Positions 1-11,268 of a DNA stretch of 64,000 nucleotides are shown piece by piece. Both the position numbers and the translations under genes were made by a program. This stretch comes from Buddleja alternifolia. Taxonomy: Eukaryota; Streptophyta; Magnoliopsida; Lamiales; Scrophulariaceae. The notes beneath the pieces were generated by a model. The model was not told the origin of the DNA. It was given only the letters and a program-made list of their open reading frames with translations, and made no database searches. Position 1 is the first letter of the stretch, and each line of letters opens with the position of its first letter. The DNA lies in the NCBI GenBank assembly GCA_019426215.1, contig CM033400.1, forward strand, positions 20,630,568 to 20,694,567. Reading direction: 5' to 3'.

Positions 1-1765
1 CACCACTTGATACCAATGAAACGCCTCCTGCCCCTGTTATTTGACCTTCACTTGATTTCTTACTGCACATAAAAAATAATTTTCATTTCTCATTTTCAAA
101 AACTAAAATAATATAACTGTCCTATCATAATGATAAACTAATAATTTTATGCTACATTAGTTATTTCAGTCTACAGTTGATCGTAGTTTCGCATAAACTT
201 ATTTATTTGATAATGAATAAATTAAACACGTCGTTTAAGTACATATATTATAAATAAATGCACATTAAATAATGATTTATGAAACCGTGGACGGTGCCTC
301 TTTTTTGTTGAGGATGGTTACTTAATGCCTAATAGATGGTGATGGGGTCCTGAAAACTGCACATGGCCTCAACTCCATATCATATGCCTAAAACGTTGCT
401 CACCAACGAAAAGTGGAATCTAGGTGGTCTAGCGGGTGTACACATTGACAAACAAAAAGAAATACAGTCGGGAAATTTGTAGATGCTACATCTAGTGAAT
501 ATGCAGTGACGACGAAAGGCATTAAATGCTTGTTCATTGGATGAAGCATACAAATGATGTTGAATTCAAGGCTACACTAGGGAAATTGTATGGTAGACAG
601 TCCAATGAAATCGATCCATCAAACATTGTCGGAGGATGTAGTGATATGACATTGAAAAACATTTAAATCACCTTAATCAAATTGTAAATGATGAACGAGT
701 TCTATTGAACCGAATCCATCATAAAATCAACCCGTGTGAAATGTCATATTAATAATAACCATATATCATGTAATGATGTGACATGATCTAATATTATTTC
801 ATGTATGACACCCCATGTGCGTTTAAGAACTATGATTGGTAAATTGGTAAAGGAATGGAAAAGGGGTATCCAAATTTGGGTAGACACCGAAATGAGACAA
901 CACGATATTAATACCATGAATGGGTATTGTGGCAAAGCAACAGAGAACTCTAAGCTACTGTTTAAGTTTATAACTTTATATCTCTAATCCATGTGCCTAT
1001 GTTCTCAATTCACCAAACACAATTACAACCAATACTAAAGTGCCAGGTCAGCACTCATAAACGGAAACCCTTGTTATACATGCAATCCGGATCCTCTATT
1101 GCAAATGGTGTTGCATCTATTATTGCATTCACCTATATCTTTGACAAGTGTACAAAATTCAAATCACTCATATATTTAAGAAAAAGATTTATACACTTGT
1201 CAGACATAGAATAAATGTAATAGGAGATGCAACACAATTTTGCAATAGAGGATCTCGTGTGTTATGCATGTGCTTCAAACCAACGAATCCTAAAACACGC
1301 TAGGATTTCAAGACCAGATGGGTTCTTATGTAGTATCTCCTACTTGCATGGTGAATGAAACGTGTCTTTATCATGTTTAAATAAATAACTGTTGTACTTT
1401 TATTGAACACATATCATTCGTTTAATATCAAATTGCAATAAGTTAGCCGTAAGGGTTCCTATCTGTAACAAGACTATTCTCATAATTGATGTTATAGTGA
1501 GTGAAATTTATACTGCATTTATAAGAAGGCAATAGAACTATGGAAATATATAATATTTATCTGCTCCACTAAAAAATTAAATGAGATGTTCTACTGTAAT
1601 TTTCAATTGCGAGTGAGTGATACGTGTGTCTCGGAATTGATTTCGTAACCAACCAAATTAAACAAATTCAAAGATGTGTCAACCGCTTGTAGTTATATCT
1701 TGCAACAGAGATGTAAATAATCACACCTCTTGAGAACGTATTCAAGTATAATAACACTCATAAAA
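1..1765. other. intergenic DNA, no supported gene
   Basis: AT-rich sequence with only short ORFs, none with a recognisable domain or codon structure. It contains the inverted-repeat element listed separately at about 1068-1275. It lies downstream of the thaumatin-like gene and could hold a third exon of that gene, but I could not identify one. Confidence 0.5.
1068..1275. repeat. inverted-repeat (MITE-like) element, about 208 bp
   Basis: Two arms of roughly 90 bp face each other around a short AT-rich centre. The left arm has ATCCTCTATTGCAAA, TGTTGCATCT and GACAAGTGTA in that order; the right arm has the reverse complements in mirrored order. The sequence can fold into one long hairpin, as expected of a foldback element or MITE. 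I could not define a target-site duplication, so the superfamily is open. Confidence 0.6.
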
Positions 1766-2775
1766 TTACCTGGCGGAAGGCGTAGGGCAGAAGGTGATGA
1801 CGTAATCAGCGGATGCACAAGTAAAGGTACTGGTGCCATCATCGTAAGCATAGCTATAAGCGCGTGGGCACGCGCTCTTAAACAACTCAGAGTATGTGCT
1901 CGGCTTGCAAGTATCCGGGGTCGCGTACTCGCCGCTACAACAATATTTGGGATCCCCGAACGCCTCGCACGCGCTCTTGCACGCCACGCACGCTGCGCCG
2001 TCTCCGCCGCTGCTAGTGCTCAATGCGTCCACCACCTTAAGCTCCGACGGGCAAGCTCCGTTAAGGTCGGCCACGCAGCCCGTCGTCGTACAATTTCCGC
2101 CTGCCCCACCCTGTGGGACCACCAACATGGGCAAATTGTAGCCGTCCACCAGACTGACGTCATAGAAGTCAAGTCCACCGGCGCCGTTTAGAGTGAACTC
2201 GGCCAGAGTGGCTGGTGGCGCCGCCCCACCGCCGGCGCACTCGACGGTGCCGGAGCCGCAGTCACCGGTGAGGCAGGTGAATTTTGCGGTGGTGGAGTCT
2301 TGGGAACAGAGGGTGCGGCCCCACATGCGGCCTGACCAGGAGGCAGGGACTGGAATGGAAATTGAGTCGCCGGAGTTGAGGGCGAAGCCGGTGGTGGAAA
2401 GCTGGGCGGTGCCGGCGTTGGATAATATCCCCGGCCACACTGTGTAACTGCACTGGTTTCCAAATGTAAAAGTCGCTGAAAATACAATGCCTGCATTTTA
2501 TACCAACATGAAATGACGTTACATTTACAACGAGAAGAAAAAACAATATCTGAAGGAATACAAATATCCAATTAATGAGAAATTCAAGTCCGCTTTTGAC
2601 TTTGGTCGGACACAAGTTTATTTCGCAAAGTAAGTAGTCATGGCATGAATGACATGTATAATTCGCTCATTTTGTAAAATATAATTCGAAAATTTGCCGG
2701 AATTAAGATACCTGATAGTGATAGAATGAGGGAAGAAAAGAGGAGGGTAAATGAAAGATAATGAGCTTTGGCCAT
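1766..2775 (-). CDS. thaumatin-like protein (PR-5 family), secreted
   Basis: Two exons. Exon 1 (2712-2775) starts at the ATG at 2775 and encodes a hydrophobic signal peptide (MAKAHYLSFTLLFSSLILSLS). Intron 2476-2711 has a CAG|GTATCT donor and a TTTCAG acceptor. Exon 2 runs from 2475 to the TAA at 1766. Protein about 257 residues, normal for the family. Mature protein begins ATFTFGNQCSYTVWPG, the classic thaumatin start. The family motif FTCLTGDC is at residues 87-94, although the usual Gly three residues before the first Cys is Ala. The acidic-cleft set is present (about R75, E114, D124, D127, D132), as in antifungal or beta-glucan-binding members. There are 17 cysteines instead of the usual 16; the extra one (about C184) is in AACVACKSAC. 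Expected role: apoplastic defence or stress protein. The end is ambiguous: the last codons, CCAG|GTAATT, form a good splice donor just before the stop, so a third exon cannot be excluded. Confidence 0.93.
2476..2711 (-). other. intron 1 of the thaumatin-like gene
   Basis: A 236-bp intron in the position typical of this family, separating the signal-peptide exon from the mature-protein exon. Donor CAG|GTATCT; acceptor TTTCAG|CG. The split codon (G|CG, Ala) restores the frame exactly at the predicted signal-peptide junction. Confidence 0.9.
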
Positions 2776-4938
2776 TTTGAAACAATGTTGAAGAAGATTA
2801 AATGCGAAATGCAATATATATATATATATATATGTAGAGAAATGAGGAGCTAGCTGGTGAAAATATAAAGGGGATATAATTATAAGAACCGCCTTAGTGA
2901 GAGTTAATGTAGGTGGGCAAGTGAGGAGTAAGGGAGAGAGAGTGGTTGGGGATTAGGAGAGCTAATGAAATTATTAATGGTGATTGGATTATGGGGAAGA
3001 GTTAAATAGAGAGAGATTGGGCTTTTGGGGAGGGGGAGAGGGTACGGGTCAGTTTTGTTGCAGAGAAGGATTCAGAGGGCCCATATGACGGTTGCCTATT
3101 TGTGAAGGTGGGTCCTACTTTTTTTGGGAGTTTGCAACTGCATTTTACCTTGTCTACAACGATGAAAACAATAAAAAAAAAATGATGAAAACAAGTTGGC
3201 TTGACTGTCTCTGTCTAGTCTAGTGAATTGAATTTGGATTTGGACTGCCAGCCAACCAGGGCATTGAATTACCCTGCTAACTAAAACAAGTACATTTACT
3301 TACACCATTATGTCCTCAATGTATTGATCAATTGGTTGTACAGAATGATCCTTGCATACGATTTTAATTCGATTACTAGTCGGGAATGATTTCAATTAAC
3401 TCTCTTTGAATACCCCAAATTGTTAAAAAGCACCCCTTAAAATGTAAAAGGGCATTCCACCTTCCTGTGAAAAGAGTAATGGAATTCTAGCCTAAGAAAG
3501 TGTATGTTTGACACACTTTAGATGGAAAATTCGAAAATGTAATATTGTTACGTATCATGACGTTTCACATCTCGAGTAGATATCGTTAGATTTTGAATTT
3601 CTCAATTTCGATTTCGAATAAATGAGAAATTAAGTGTTAAAGTTTCGCATTTGAATCAGTAAAAATGTGGGTATCCTACATTGGTTCAATACTGATATAT
3701 AATTGGGCTTATATATTACAATTGGTATGGTTTTGGCCCAATTTCTTCAATCCTCACACTCACACTGAAATGGACTAGACCACGGACTTGGACATGAGAT
3801 TGGGCTTTGGCTGCGTTGGGGTTGTGGATTCGGGTTGGTCCACTTGCACTCATTTTTTGTAAATAAAATTTTATTAAATTAATTAATTAATTTAATTAGT
3901 GTCGTTAGAATAATTTTGAACCATTGGATTTCCTTTTTGATCAATCAGTTACTGATGATGGATCACACCATTCGATCGATAACCACGATCGCTTGTGCTA
4001 TGGTGCACCATATGTCTGTTGTGGACCAACTAGAGACCGGGTGCGTGTTGCATCTGTTTAGATCGAATCAGTGCCCGAAAAGAGTGAAAAGGTGCATTGG
4101 CTAATTCGAAAATTACTAAAGAGATGTAACTTTTCAGCCCCAGCCTTTGGAAATCTATATATAGGCCCTCCAATTTTTCGATTTCTTACACCAAATCCTT
4201 CTCTTTCTCTCTTCTCTCTTTTTAAGTACAAATCTAAGTATTTAAAAAGTTCCTTTCAAAACCCGAGGGTTCTAACAGAAGTTTGTTCGTCAGACTTAGA
4301 ATTTTGGAGTGGTCCTAATTCTAAAATGATAATCGTTGTATTTTGGGACACAAACGTCATATCCTATCACCACCGAGGGAGAGCGTTATTGTGTTGAGGA
4401 AATCGTACAACTCGTTCCTCGACTATACAATTTCCATAAACACGATGCGATATTTTCACTACAAAGAAAAATGAAGCAATTTAGTCCATCGTGTACTTCA
4501 CTCGTGCTCTTTCGAGTAGTTATGGTATATTTTTGCTTAAAGAAGACCATCTTGCCAGTGTCCAACAATCATTGAATCCAATCGATAAAGATCAACGATT
4601 AAGATTAACTATATATATATATATATATATATATGTATTTGGTCAAACATAGATCTTATTATAGATCAATGGTCTAGATTTATCATCTTATATATTTTTA
4701 TAATATTAGATTTTAATATATTGTTTTACAATTTTAATTGTATAATTAAACTTATTATTATATATATATGTGTATATATATCTTTATATATAAAATTTTA
4801 TATATAAAATGTATGTTCCTGTATATGTCATAGATAAGAAATAACAACGATAGCTGAAACGCAACGAGCACGGATCGTGGCTCAGGTAATGGCAATAACT
4901 GCATGCTGCAAAATGTGGCCGCGGGTGGAGGGCGGTGG
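2776..4938. other. intergenic DNA with TA microsatellites and a possible decayed LTR
   Basis: A TA microsatellite at about 2814-2833 lies roughly 40 bp upstream of the thaumatin ATG and could supply a TATA element. Another TA run is at about 4610-4634. Between about 3660 and 4580 the sequence resembles a decayed LTR: a 'tcctacattggttc'-type start region, a clear core promoter (CTATATATAGGCCC at about 4156), then a CT-rich tract. I could not set its ends. No gene is supported here. Confidence 0.4.
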
Positions 4939-6640
4939 TGTTGTGATTCGGTCTAGCGGATAAAATTTTTAATTTGAATCACACCTGAGAATCCAATTCG
5001 GGAATATTCATGATATTAGCATATAGATCAATTAACGAAAATTGTTAAGAGTAATCGAATTACCTTTTTCGTCTATTGATTCTTGAATTATCAGCAGTAA
5101 CCCCGGACTCCTGCCTCTAGATAATCATGCGTAAGAAAAATTCTCCAAGAAAAGCTCGATCTCCTCCTCGGCAACTATTGTAGGTGGCTAGAGTGGATAG
5201 AGAGGGAGAGATTTTTCTTTCCTAATGCTCTAGGTTTATTTTGGCTCAATATCAGAATCTAAAACAATGACTTGTGTGTGTGGAGTTCTGACACTAATTG
5301 ATTACTTATACCAAGTAAAAGACTCCCCCAGGATTACACAGTGAGGGGCGGCCGAAATGGCTTTTTCCAGATGAGCTTCGGGCTTTGTTTTTACTTAGCC
5401 CATGTGTAATTAATTAAATGCAAGTCCAATCAAATTGGTAATTAATTAATTACATTAATCCAATTAATATAATTCAACTTATAAATTAATTTCCAATTAA
5501 TTTAACTTATGAATTACTATGATTTAATTAATTTATTTAATCAAATTAAATATCTTTAATTAAACCATGCCATCTATTTTGTCAGACAATTCACATCAAA
5601 TGTGATTTTACCAAAATACCCTTAGCTTAAGGAAGTATTCCTTTTGTTCACATAGCACGACTCTCTAGGCTCGATTCAATTGGCAATGAGAGAATTCCAA
5701 AGGATAAGGTTGTCACCTAGCCAACACTATGGAACCAAATCGTAACCCAATTGAAAACGAGATGATCATGTCATCATGAACCTTGACTACGAATACCATA
5801 TGTGTATAAACTCATCACCGACGTGACCTGATCAAGTAAGAGTCTTGGTTTAGTCAAACTCATAGAACTTGATACTATACTAAGAATCATAATAATGTGA
5901 AATTACCAAACTACCCTCAGTGACAATCACGGGATAGTTTATATGCTTTTGCCAAAGACTTATAATTTCAATTGCTTACGATCGTATAGGTCACATACTC
6001 GTTTACTGTCGAGATGGTGAATCCCGTTTTGGCAATTTATCTTATAACATCAAATGCACTATTGGATCGTACTTCAAGGTCGACCCCACCTATCAGGTGA
6101 TATGGGTCTAACTACTCTGATAACATATCCAATACTATAAGCATGTTATAAATGACTCCTCAGCTCTAAAGTTCAGACATACTATCGCAATCTTAATCCC
6201 AATCATTAACTGTCAAAGAGTAAATACCCATGTGATCGGATTAATGAGAGTCGAGTGCAAATACGTTAATTCTATTAATCATATTCATGAAACCAGCTCC
6301 CACTATCTAATCAGTGTACGACTGACACTTTCTTGTCAAAGAAGGTGTCATATGAGTTGAATATTAATGCCCCATTAATATCCGTTAACTCACGAACTCC
6401 CAATTTTAGAGATTTAGTATAGGACTGTTCCAGTGCCCCCTCTTGTCCATAAGAGGTGGAAAGTCTATCTTGAAATCTCTTGGACTAATTTGTTCAATAC
6501 TTTTAAATGCCATTAGATTTATATGAACAACATGAAAACCTTTATTCTATAAATAGAAACATCAAACGTTTTGTACAAATAACTTATCTAAGCCCTACAC
6601 AATCTAATTCCTCATAGGCATTGAGGACAGACACCTAACA
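4939..6640 (-). repeat. 3' LTR of copia element A
   Basis: Read on the minus strand it starts TGTTAGGTGTCTG right after the purine tract GTGGGGAGAT and ends CACAACA, giving a 1702-bp LTR with TG...CA ends. It matches the 3' LTR of element C1 (50164-51335) in opposite orientation, over both termini and most of the length. The five bases outside it (GGTGG, 4934-4938) would be the target duplication, but the other end of the element is missing. Confidence 0.88.
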
Positions 6641-8229
6641 ATCTCCCCACTTGAAGTCAACGCCAATCGCTATGGTCTTTGATTCCATTTTCTCAAGATG
6701 TTTATCTAGCACCGCCTGTGATAATGGCTTGGTGAGTGGGTCAACCACGTTTTTGGCTGAGGCTATTTTTTGCACGACTATATTGCCACTTCCAACGATT
6801 TCTCGTATTATATGATATTTTCTCATCACGTGTTTAGGTTTGTTGTGAGACCTTGGTTCTTTAGCTTGCGCAATTGCACCGTTGTTGTCACACCATAAAG
6901 GCAACGACATTTCCACGCTAGGAACCACTCCAAGTTCGGCTATGAACTTTCTCATCCAAACAGCTTCTTTGGCTGCCTCAGAAGCTACCACATATTTTGC
7001 CTCTATTGTGGAGTCTGTAGTTGTGCTTTGCTTGGAACTTTTCCAAGACACTGCTCCTCCACTGAGTGTGAATATGTACCCAGAGATAGATTTAAGGTCA
7101 TCCGGATCAGATTGGAAATCTGAGTCAGTGTAACCATCCACCTTCAATTCTCCATTCCCATATATTAGTAGCATATCTTTAGTTCTTCTTAAGTACTTTA
7201 AGATACACTTCACTGCTGTCCAATGAGACTCCCCAGGTTAGTTTGAAACCTACTGACCATGCTCACAGCATGTGCCAGATCTAGCCTCGTGCATAACATT
7301 GCATACATGAGAATACCCACAGCGGATGCATAGGGTATATTCCTCATTTCCATTCTATCCTTGTCCGTTTTGGGACTCATAGATTTGGAAAGATGAATGC
7401 CATGTCTCATGGGCAAAAGTCCTCCCTTAGAGTTATGCATTTCATATCTCTTAAGGACTTTCTCTAGGTAGAGTGCTTGGGAGAGACCAATCATTCTATT
7501 CGCTCTATCTCTATAAAGGCAAATTCCTAGAATGTAGGTCGCTTTTCCCAAGCCTTTCATGGAGAATGTACTTAAGAACCATGTCTTGACCGAAGTCAAT
7601 AAGCCTATGTCATTCCCTATAAGTATTATGTCATTTACGTATAGAACCAGGAATGTCAACTTGTTCCCACTAACCATTTTATAGACACACGGTTTGTCTT
7701 CATTCTTGATGAAACCATATTTCTTGGCTTCTTCATTGAACCTCAGATTCCAACACCCGAGAGGCTTGCTTCAGTCTATAAATGGACCGATTAAGTTTGC
7801 AAACTTTATGAGAGTCGGATTCGGATATAAAGCCCCCGGGCTGTTGCATATAAATATCCTCATCCAAGTGTCCATTTACGAATGCGGTCTTTACATCTGT
7901 TTGCTAGACTTCCTAGTCTAAGTTTGCAACTATGGCTAGAAGAATTCTAATAGATTTGATCATGGCTACTAGCGAAAAGGTTTCCTCATAGTCAGTGCCC
8001 TCTTTTTGACTATAACCTTTTGCCACTAGCCTGGCCTTATAGGTGTCAATCTTGCTAAAGGACCAATCTTTTTCTTATAGATCCATTTGTATCTAATTGG
8101 TCGTACTCTATTTGGTAGATCAGTAAGAGTCCCGACTTGGTTCGAATACATCGAATCAATCTCTGCTTTCATAGCCTCAAGCCACTTATAGAAATCTATA
8201 TTTGTCGTTGCTTCATCATAGTTGGATAC
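6641..8229 (-). pseudogene. copia element A pol remnant: reverse transcriptase and RNase H
   Basis: Minus-strand Ty1/copia pol 3' part, in broken frames. RNase H is at 6635-7213: the GYTDSDF motif, the KSSKQSTTTDS motif and the WCDNNGAIAQAKEPRSHNK motif are readable. Reverse transcriptase is at 7210-7677, with its N-terminal part decayed out to 8229. Lesions: frameshift between RT and RNase H; shifted C-terminus running into the LTR; the RT catalytic YVDD box reads YVND; the RNase H TEAEY motif reads IEAKY. These changes would abolish activity. The sequence is very close to C1 (49000-50148), so A and C1 belong to one family. It stops abruptly at the 9-bp word GTTGGATAC (8221-8229). Confidence 0.88.
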
Positions 8230-8395
8230 AATTTATAAATATTAATAAGTTTTAATAATAATTAGATATATAAAATAAAAAAAAAATTACGTTATTAACC
8301 GGGGCGGGTCCGGGGAGGGTATCGGCTGGACTCGTTACCTGCCCCGAACCCGGACCCATTTTTTTGGACTCATACCTGCCCCATTTTTTTGGACT

Positions 8396-8406
8396 CACCC
8401 CCACAC
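8396..8406 (-). other. polypurine tract of Tat1
   Basis: Minus-strand AGTGTGGGGGT. The equivalent in Tat2 is AGTTTGGGGGGG (about 38722-38733), there followed by the 3' LTR. This is the plus-strand primer site for reverse transcription. Confidence 0.7.
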
Positions 8407-8410
8407 TTAT

Positions 8411-8430
8411 CAATTGCTCGTCCTCGAGCA
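8411..8430. other. conserved hairpin beside the Tat1 purine tract
   Basis: ATTGCTCG-TCCT-CGAGCAAT is a perfect 8-bp inverted repeat with a 4-nt loop. In Tat2 (38739-38758) it reads CTTGCTCG-TCCT-CGAGCAAG: the outer A-T pair is replaced by C-G, a compensatory change. Function unknown. Confidence 0.75.
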
Positions 8431-10060
8431 ATAAGAGTTCTAAGATAAGGAAACACATCAATCAAAGAGAGAAACAAAAAGAAAACTACCTAACTCACTT
8501 TCGTGGAGTAAACGGTTGCATTTAGCGAATGCAACAAGCCTTTGAACCTTTGAGTCACCTCAAAGGACGAGTTATAGTCTCGTGAGGGTTTGCATATGAT
8601 ATACCCACAAAATCTAGTAAATTTTCAATCATAACCAAATCAATACATCTCAACATAATCAACAAGAATGAATGGCATAAAATCAACCTTTTAAAGCTCA
8701 CAAGTATATATATACATATCAACTACTTTTGCTCATGTGACACTAATACTTGAAAAGACTCCTTAGGGTGTAGTGAAAAATAAATCTAAGGCATTATAGT
8801 CGAGAGGCATCCTTACCAAATTTTGGACATTAATCCCATATCTATAAACTTTTGATCAAACACAAAACACAAGAATCATAGAAAATCTCATAGCCATTTA
8901 AATTTCATTATGTCAAACATTCAACTTTCAATTCGTATGAAACTTCCATTAAATTCATTAAGGCTAGATCATGTGCAATGTTTTATTCCATTAGGCTTTC
9001 TATGACGCCCATGTAACAAGTTTTAGATCAATGACTCCCAAACTAGATAGTTTTGGGGCATTAAGTGTAGAGACACTCCTACGGATTTAATCACTCGAGT
9101 GTCAAAGGCCACGAAATAAAACTAGATCTTTTAAACAAATCACTTCTTTTTGGCTTGAGCTTAGCTCAAATTAGCATAATAGTACAGTATATAGGCATGA
9201 ATCTTATCACCTCCGGTACGTATTAGCCTGACCACTTTTGGTCATACCAAAATTCAACCTTTTCAATTCATTGTTTAGCATATAAAATTACTACTTAACT
9301 TATAACCTTATGAGAAATCTAAGTTAATATTTCTGGGAAAAACTCCTTAAGTGTCTCAAGATGGTTATCCTCTCAAATCCTCTACCCTCGATTCATTGTG
9401 CAATGTGAATCATCTAAAGAATCAATCCTAGTCTAGTGTCTCCACGAGCAATTTCAAAGATATATATATTCCATTAAATTCAAATTATTTCAAGAGATCA
9501 TGCCATTTCTCCAAGTCAATCAATTTCAATGCATCAATTGGAAGGACTAAATTTTTTTTTTTCATACTTGATTTTCTCAACAAAGAAGAATATAAATATG
9601 ATAGCAAACAACTTTCCCCCAAACTCAAGCTACAAATTAGGATTGCATCATCAAAGTTCAAAATAAGTACTCTTCTACCCCCAAACTTAAATCCAACATT
9701 GTCCCCAATGTTGTTATGACAAGCATACACAACGGTACAAGAACACTTACAACCAAGGATATTGAACAACATCCTTAAAATTCCAATACATAATCCTATA
9801 GCTTCCTCTCCTCTCGAGTACAATACGCATCTCTTAAACATGGGGTCCAAATGTGCATTATATCTAACACTTCAACTCTTTAAACCATCAAGCATAAGAC
9901 ACATACATGCTAAAAGTGCATGCTTGAACACAACAAAAAGAAACAAATTAAACAAAACAAAAACAAAAGCAAAAAGAAAAAGAAAAGAAAACTTACAAAC
10001 TTGGGTTGCCTCCCAAGAAGCGCTCTTTTAAAGTCATTAGCTTGACTTTACCGAGTTATT
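8431..10060 (-). other. long non-coding 3' internal region of Tat1
   Basis: No ORF supported. Several blocks are strongly conserved with Tat2 (38760-39890): around 8500-8630 (a hairpin GTTGCATT-TAGCG-AATGCAAC, then TTGAG-TCAC-CTCAA), and around 9153-9195 (palindrome TTGAGC-TTA-GCTCAA followed by TAGCATAATAGTACAGTAT). At 10000-10017, just after the ORF, is CTTGGG-TTGCCT-CCCAAG, a hairpin that I recognise from the 3' end of coding regions in plant Tat elements. Conservation of hairpins rather than codons points to RNA-level function. Confidence 0.6.
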
Positions 10061-11020
10061 TTAAGGCGGTTTCCGAATGAATGCCTTGTTCATTCTCCAA
10101 GTAGGGATGAATTTCGGCCCGGTGTTAATAGAAAATACGATGAGTAGTGACCAAGCAATCATCCACTCACATATTTTCTCATAGTCCATCACCACTTCCA
10201 TCACTCTTTCTTCCCACTGCACCGAGTGATGACTTGGACTATTCTCCAAGTTATAAGTAGATGGCCATTTTTCTTCACCCATCGAGATGGAAAACTTGGA
10301 GTTTGTGATGTAGAACTCGAGGAGGTTATTGGTTCTTCTTTCCTGAAAAAGATCAACACTAAAAGGATCAAAAGCATCAATGCGTAAAGATAATGTAGAA
10401 TCAATTGGATGCTTAAAAATCTCATAGTTATCACAAATAACCATGTCATCTCCTACACTAGAGGACAACTTACTATCATGGGCACTAATGACCTCTATAC
10501 CCGTGGAGAGGGAAGAAGATACCAAAGAATCTGGTAAAGGCTCGAGTGTCCTTTCCTTCAACGTCGGCTTCTTTGATATCAATTCTTCGATAAAAATGGG
10601 GCCGGGTATCGCTTGAATGTTAGGCGGGCGACGCTGAGGCGATGACACCTTCATAGAAATCCTCTCATTTTTCATTTCCTCAATGATCATTAGAGCCTCC
10701 TTAATTGGTCCTTCATACAAAGCATCAATGGCTTTGTGTACCAATTTCATACTTTTCGGCTGATCCAAATCATCTAGTGTGAGTTGTAAGCCGTATAGGA
10801 GTTGTCGAACCCATTCTCGTTCCTCCAGAGTCGGGGATAAATGATATCCCTCCTGTATGGTAAAGACGCTGGATGGTAGACAATCCCGGACCGACTGAAG
10901 TGGTTGAGAAGGAGGCGGTTGCATAGCTTGGAGAATGCCTTGTAACCACTCCCGATCCTTCGGTAAATTCATATCCGGGAAACGTGCATTCGGATTTGGT
11001 TGATAGATATTGTCTGCCAT
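10061..11020 (-). CDS. Tat1-encoded 319-residue protein of unknown function
   Basis: Uninterrupted ORF that starts about 220 nt after the primer site, where gag would be. No zinc knuckle, protease, reverse transcriptase or integrase motif is visible. The N-terminal part has two similar short helices, REWLQGILQAMQ (about 23-34) and REWVRQLLYGLQ (about 68-79), followed by a central acidic and serine-rich linker. The C-terminal part has WEERVMEVVMDYEKICEW and a short hydrophobic stretch near IAWSLLIVF. No signal peptide. It may be a diverged or truncated gag-like packaging protein, or a captured host sequence. I do not recognise it. The intact frame within an otherwise pol-less element suggests either recent activity or selection. 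Confidence 0.6.
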   Translation of the reverse strand: MADNIYQPNPNARFPDMNLPKDREWLQGILQAMQPPPSQPLQSVRDCLPSSVFTIQEGYHLSPTLEEREWVRQLLYGLQLTLDDLDQPKSMKLVHKAIDALYEGPIKEALMIIEEMKNERISMKVSSPQRRPPNIQAIPGPIFIEELISKKPTLKERTLEPLPDSLVSSSLSTGIEVISAHDSKLSSSVGDDMVICDNYEIFKHPIDSTLSLRIDAFDPFSVDLFQERRTNNLLEFYITNSKFSISMGEEKWPSTYNLENSPSHHSVQWEERVMEVVMDYEKICEWMIAWSLLIVFSINTGPKFIPTWRMNKAFIRKPP

Positions 11021-11244
11021 CTCTCGAACTCATCTACAAACCCGGAGCACATGTTCAAAATAAAAATAACAAAATCAAGCAAAGGCTCATTTGAGGAGCG
11101 GGTCATGCACCACAAATCGAACCTAACAATTAAGCACAAGAAACAAAATTAGACTAAACACGAAAATAAAAGAAAATCAAGAAATAAACAAAAACTAAGA
11201 ATTATGAAAAATGTAAACAAAAATCAAAAACTAAAATAAACAAG

Positions 11245-11262
11245 TCCCCGGCAACGGCGCCA
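11245..11262 (-). other. primer-binding site of Tat1, complementary to tRNA-Asp
   Basis: Minus-strand TGGCGCCGTTGCCGGGGA, the exact complement of the 3' end of plant tRNA-Asp including CCA. It lies 6 nt inside the 5' LTR end (GTGTCA). This tRNA is typical of Tat and Athila lineages. Confidence 0.9.
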
Positions 11263-11268
11263 AAAACT

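Noticed and set aside
805..1214. Short ORFs near the left end
   Set aside because: They overlap an inverted-repeat element or AT-rich sequence; no homology recognised.
1730..2191. Plus-strand ORFs across the thaumatin-like gene
   Set aside because: GC-rich antisense shadows of the minus-strand exon; no domain, and the minus-strand product is unambiguous.
4071..4575. Short plus-strand ORFs in the possible decayed LTR
   Set aside because: They overlap a promoter-like LTR region and have no domain.
11245..11262. Possible tRNA-Asp gene fragment
   Set aside because: Only the 3' 18 nt match, placed 6 nt from an LTR end: this is a retrotransposon primer site.
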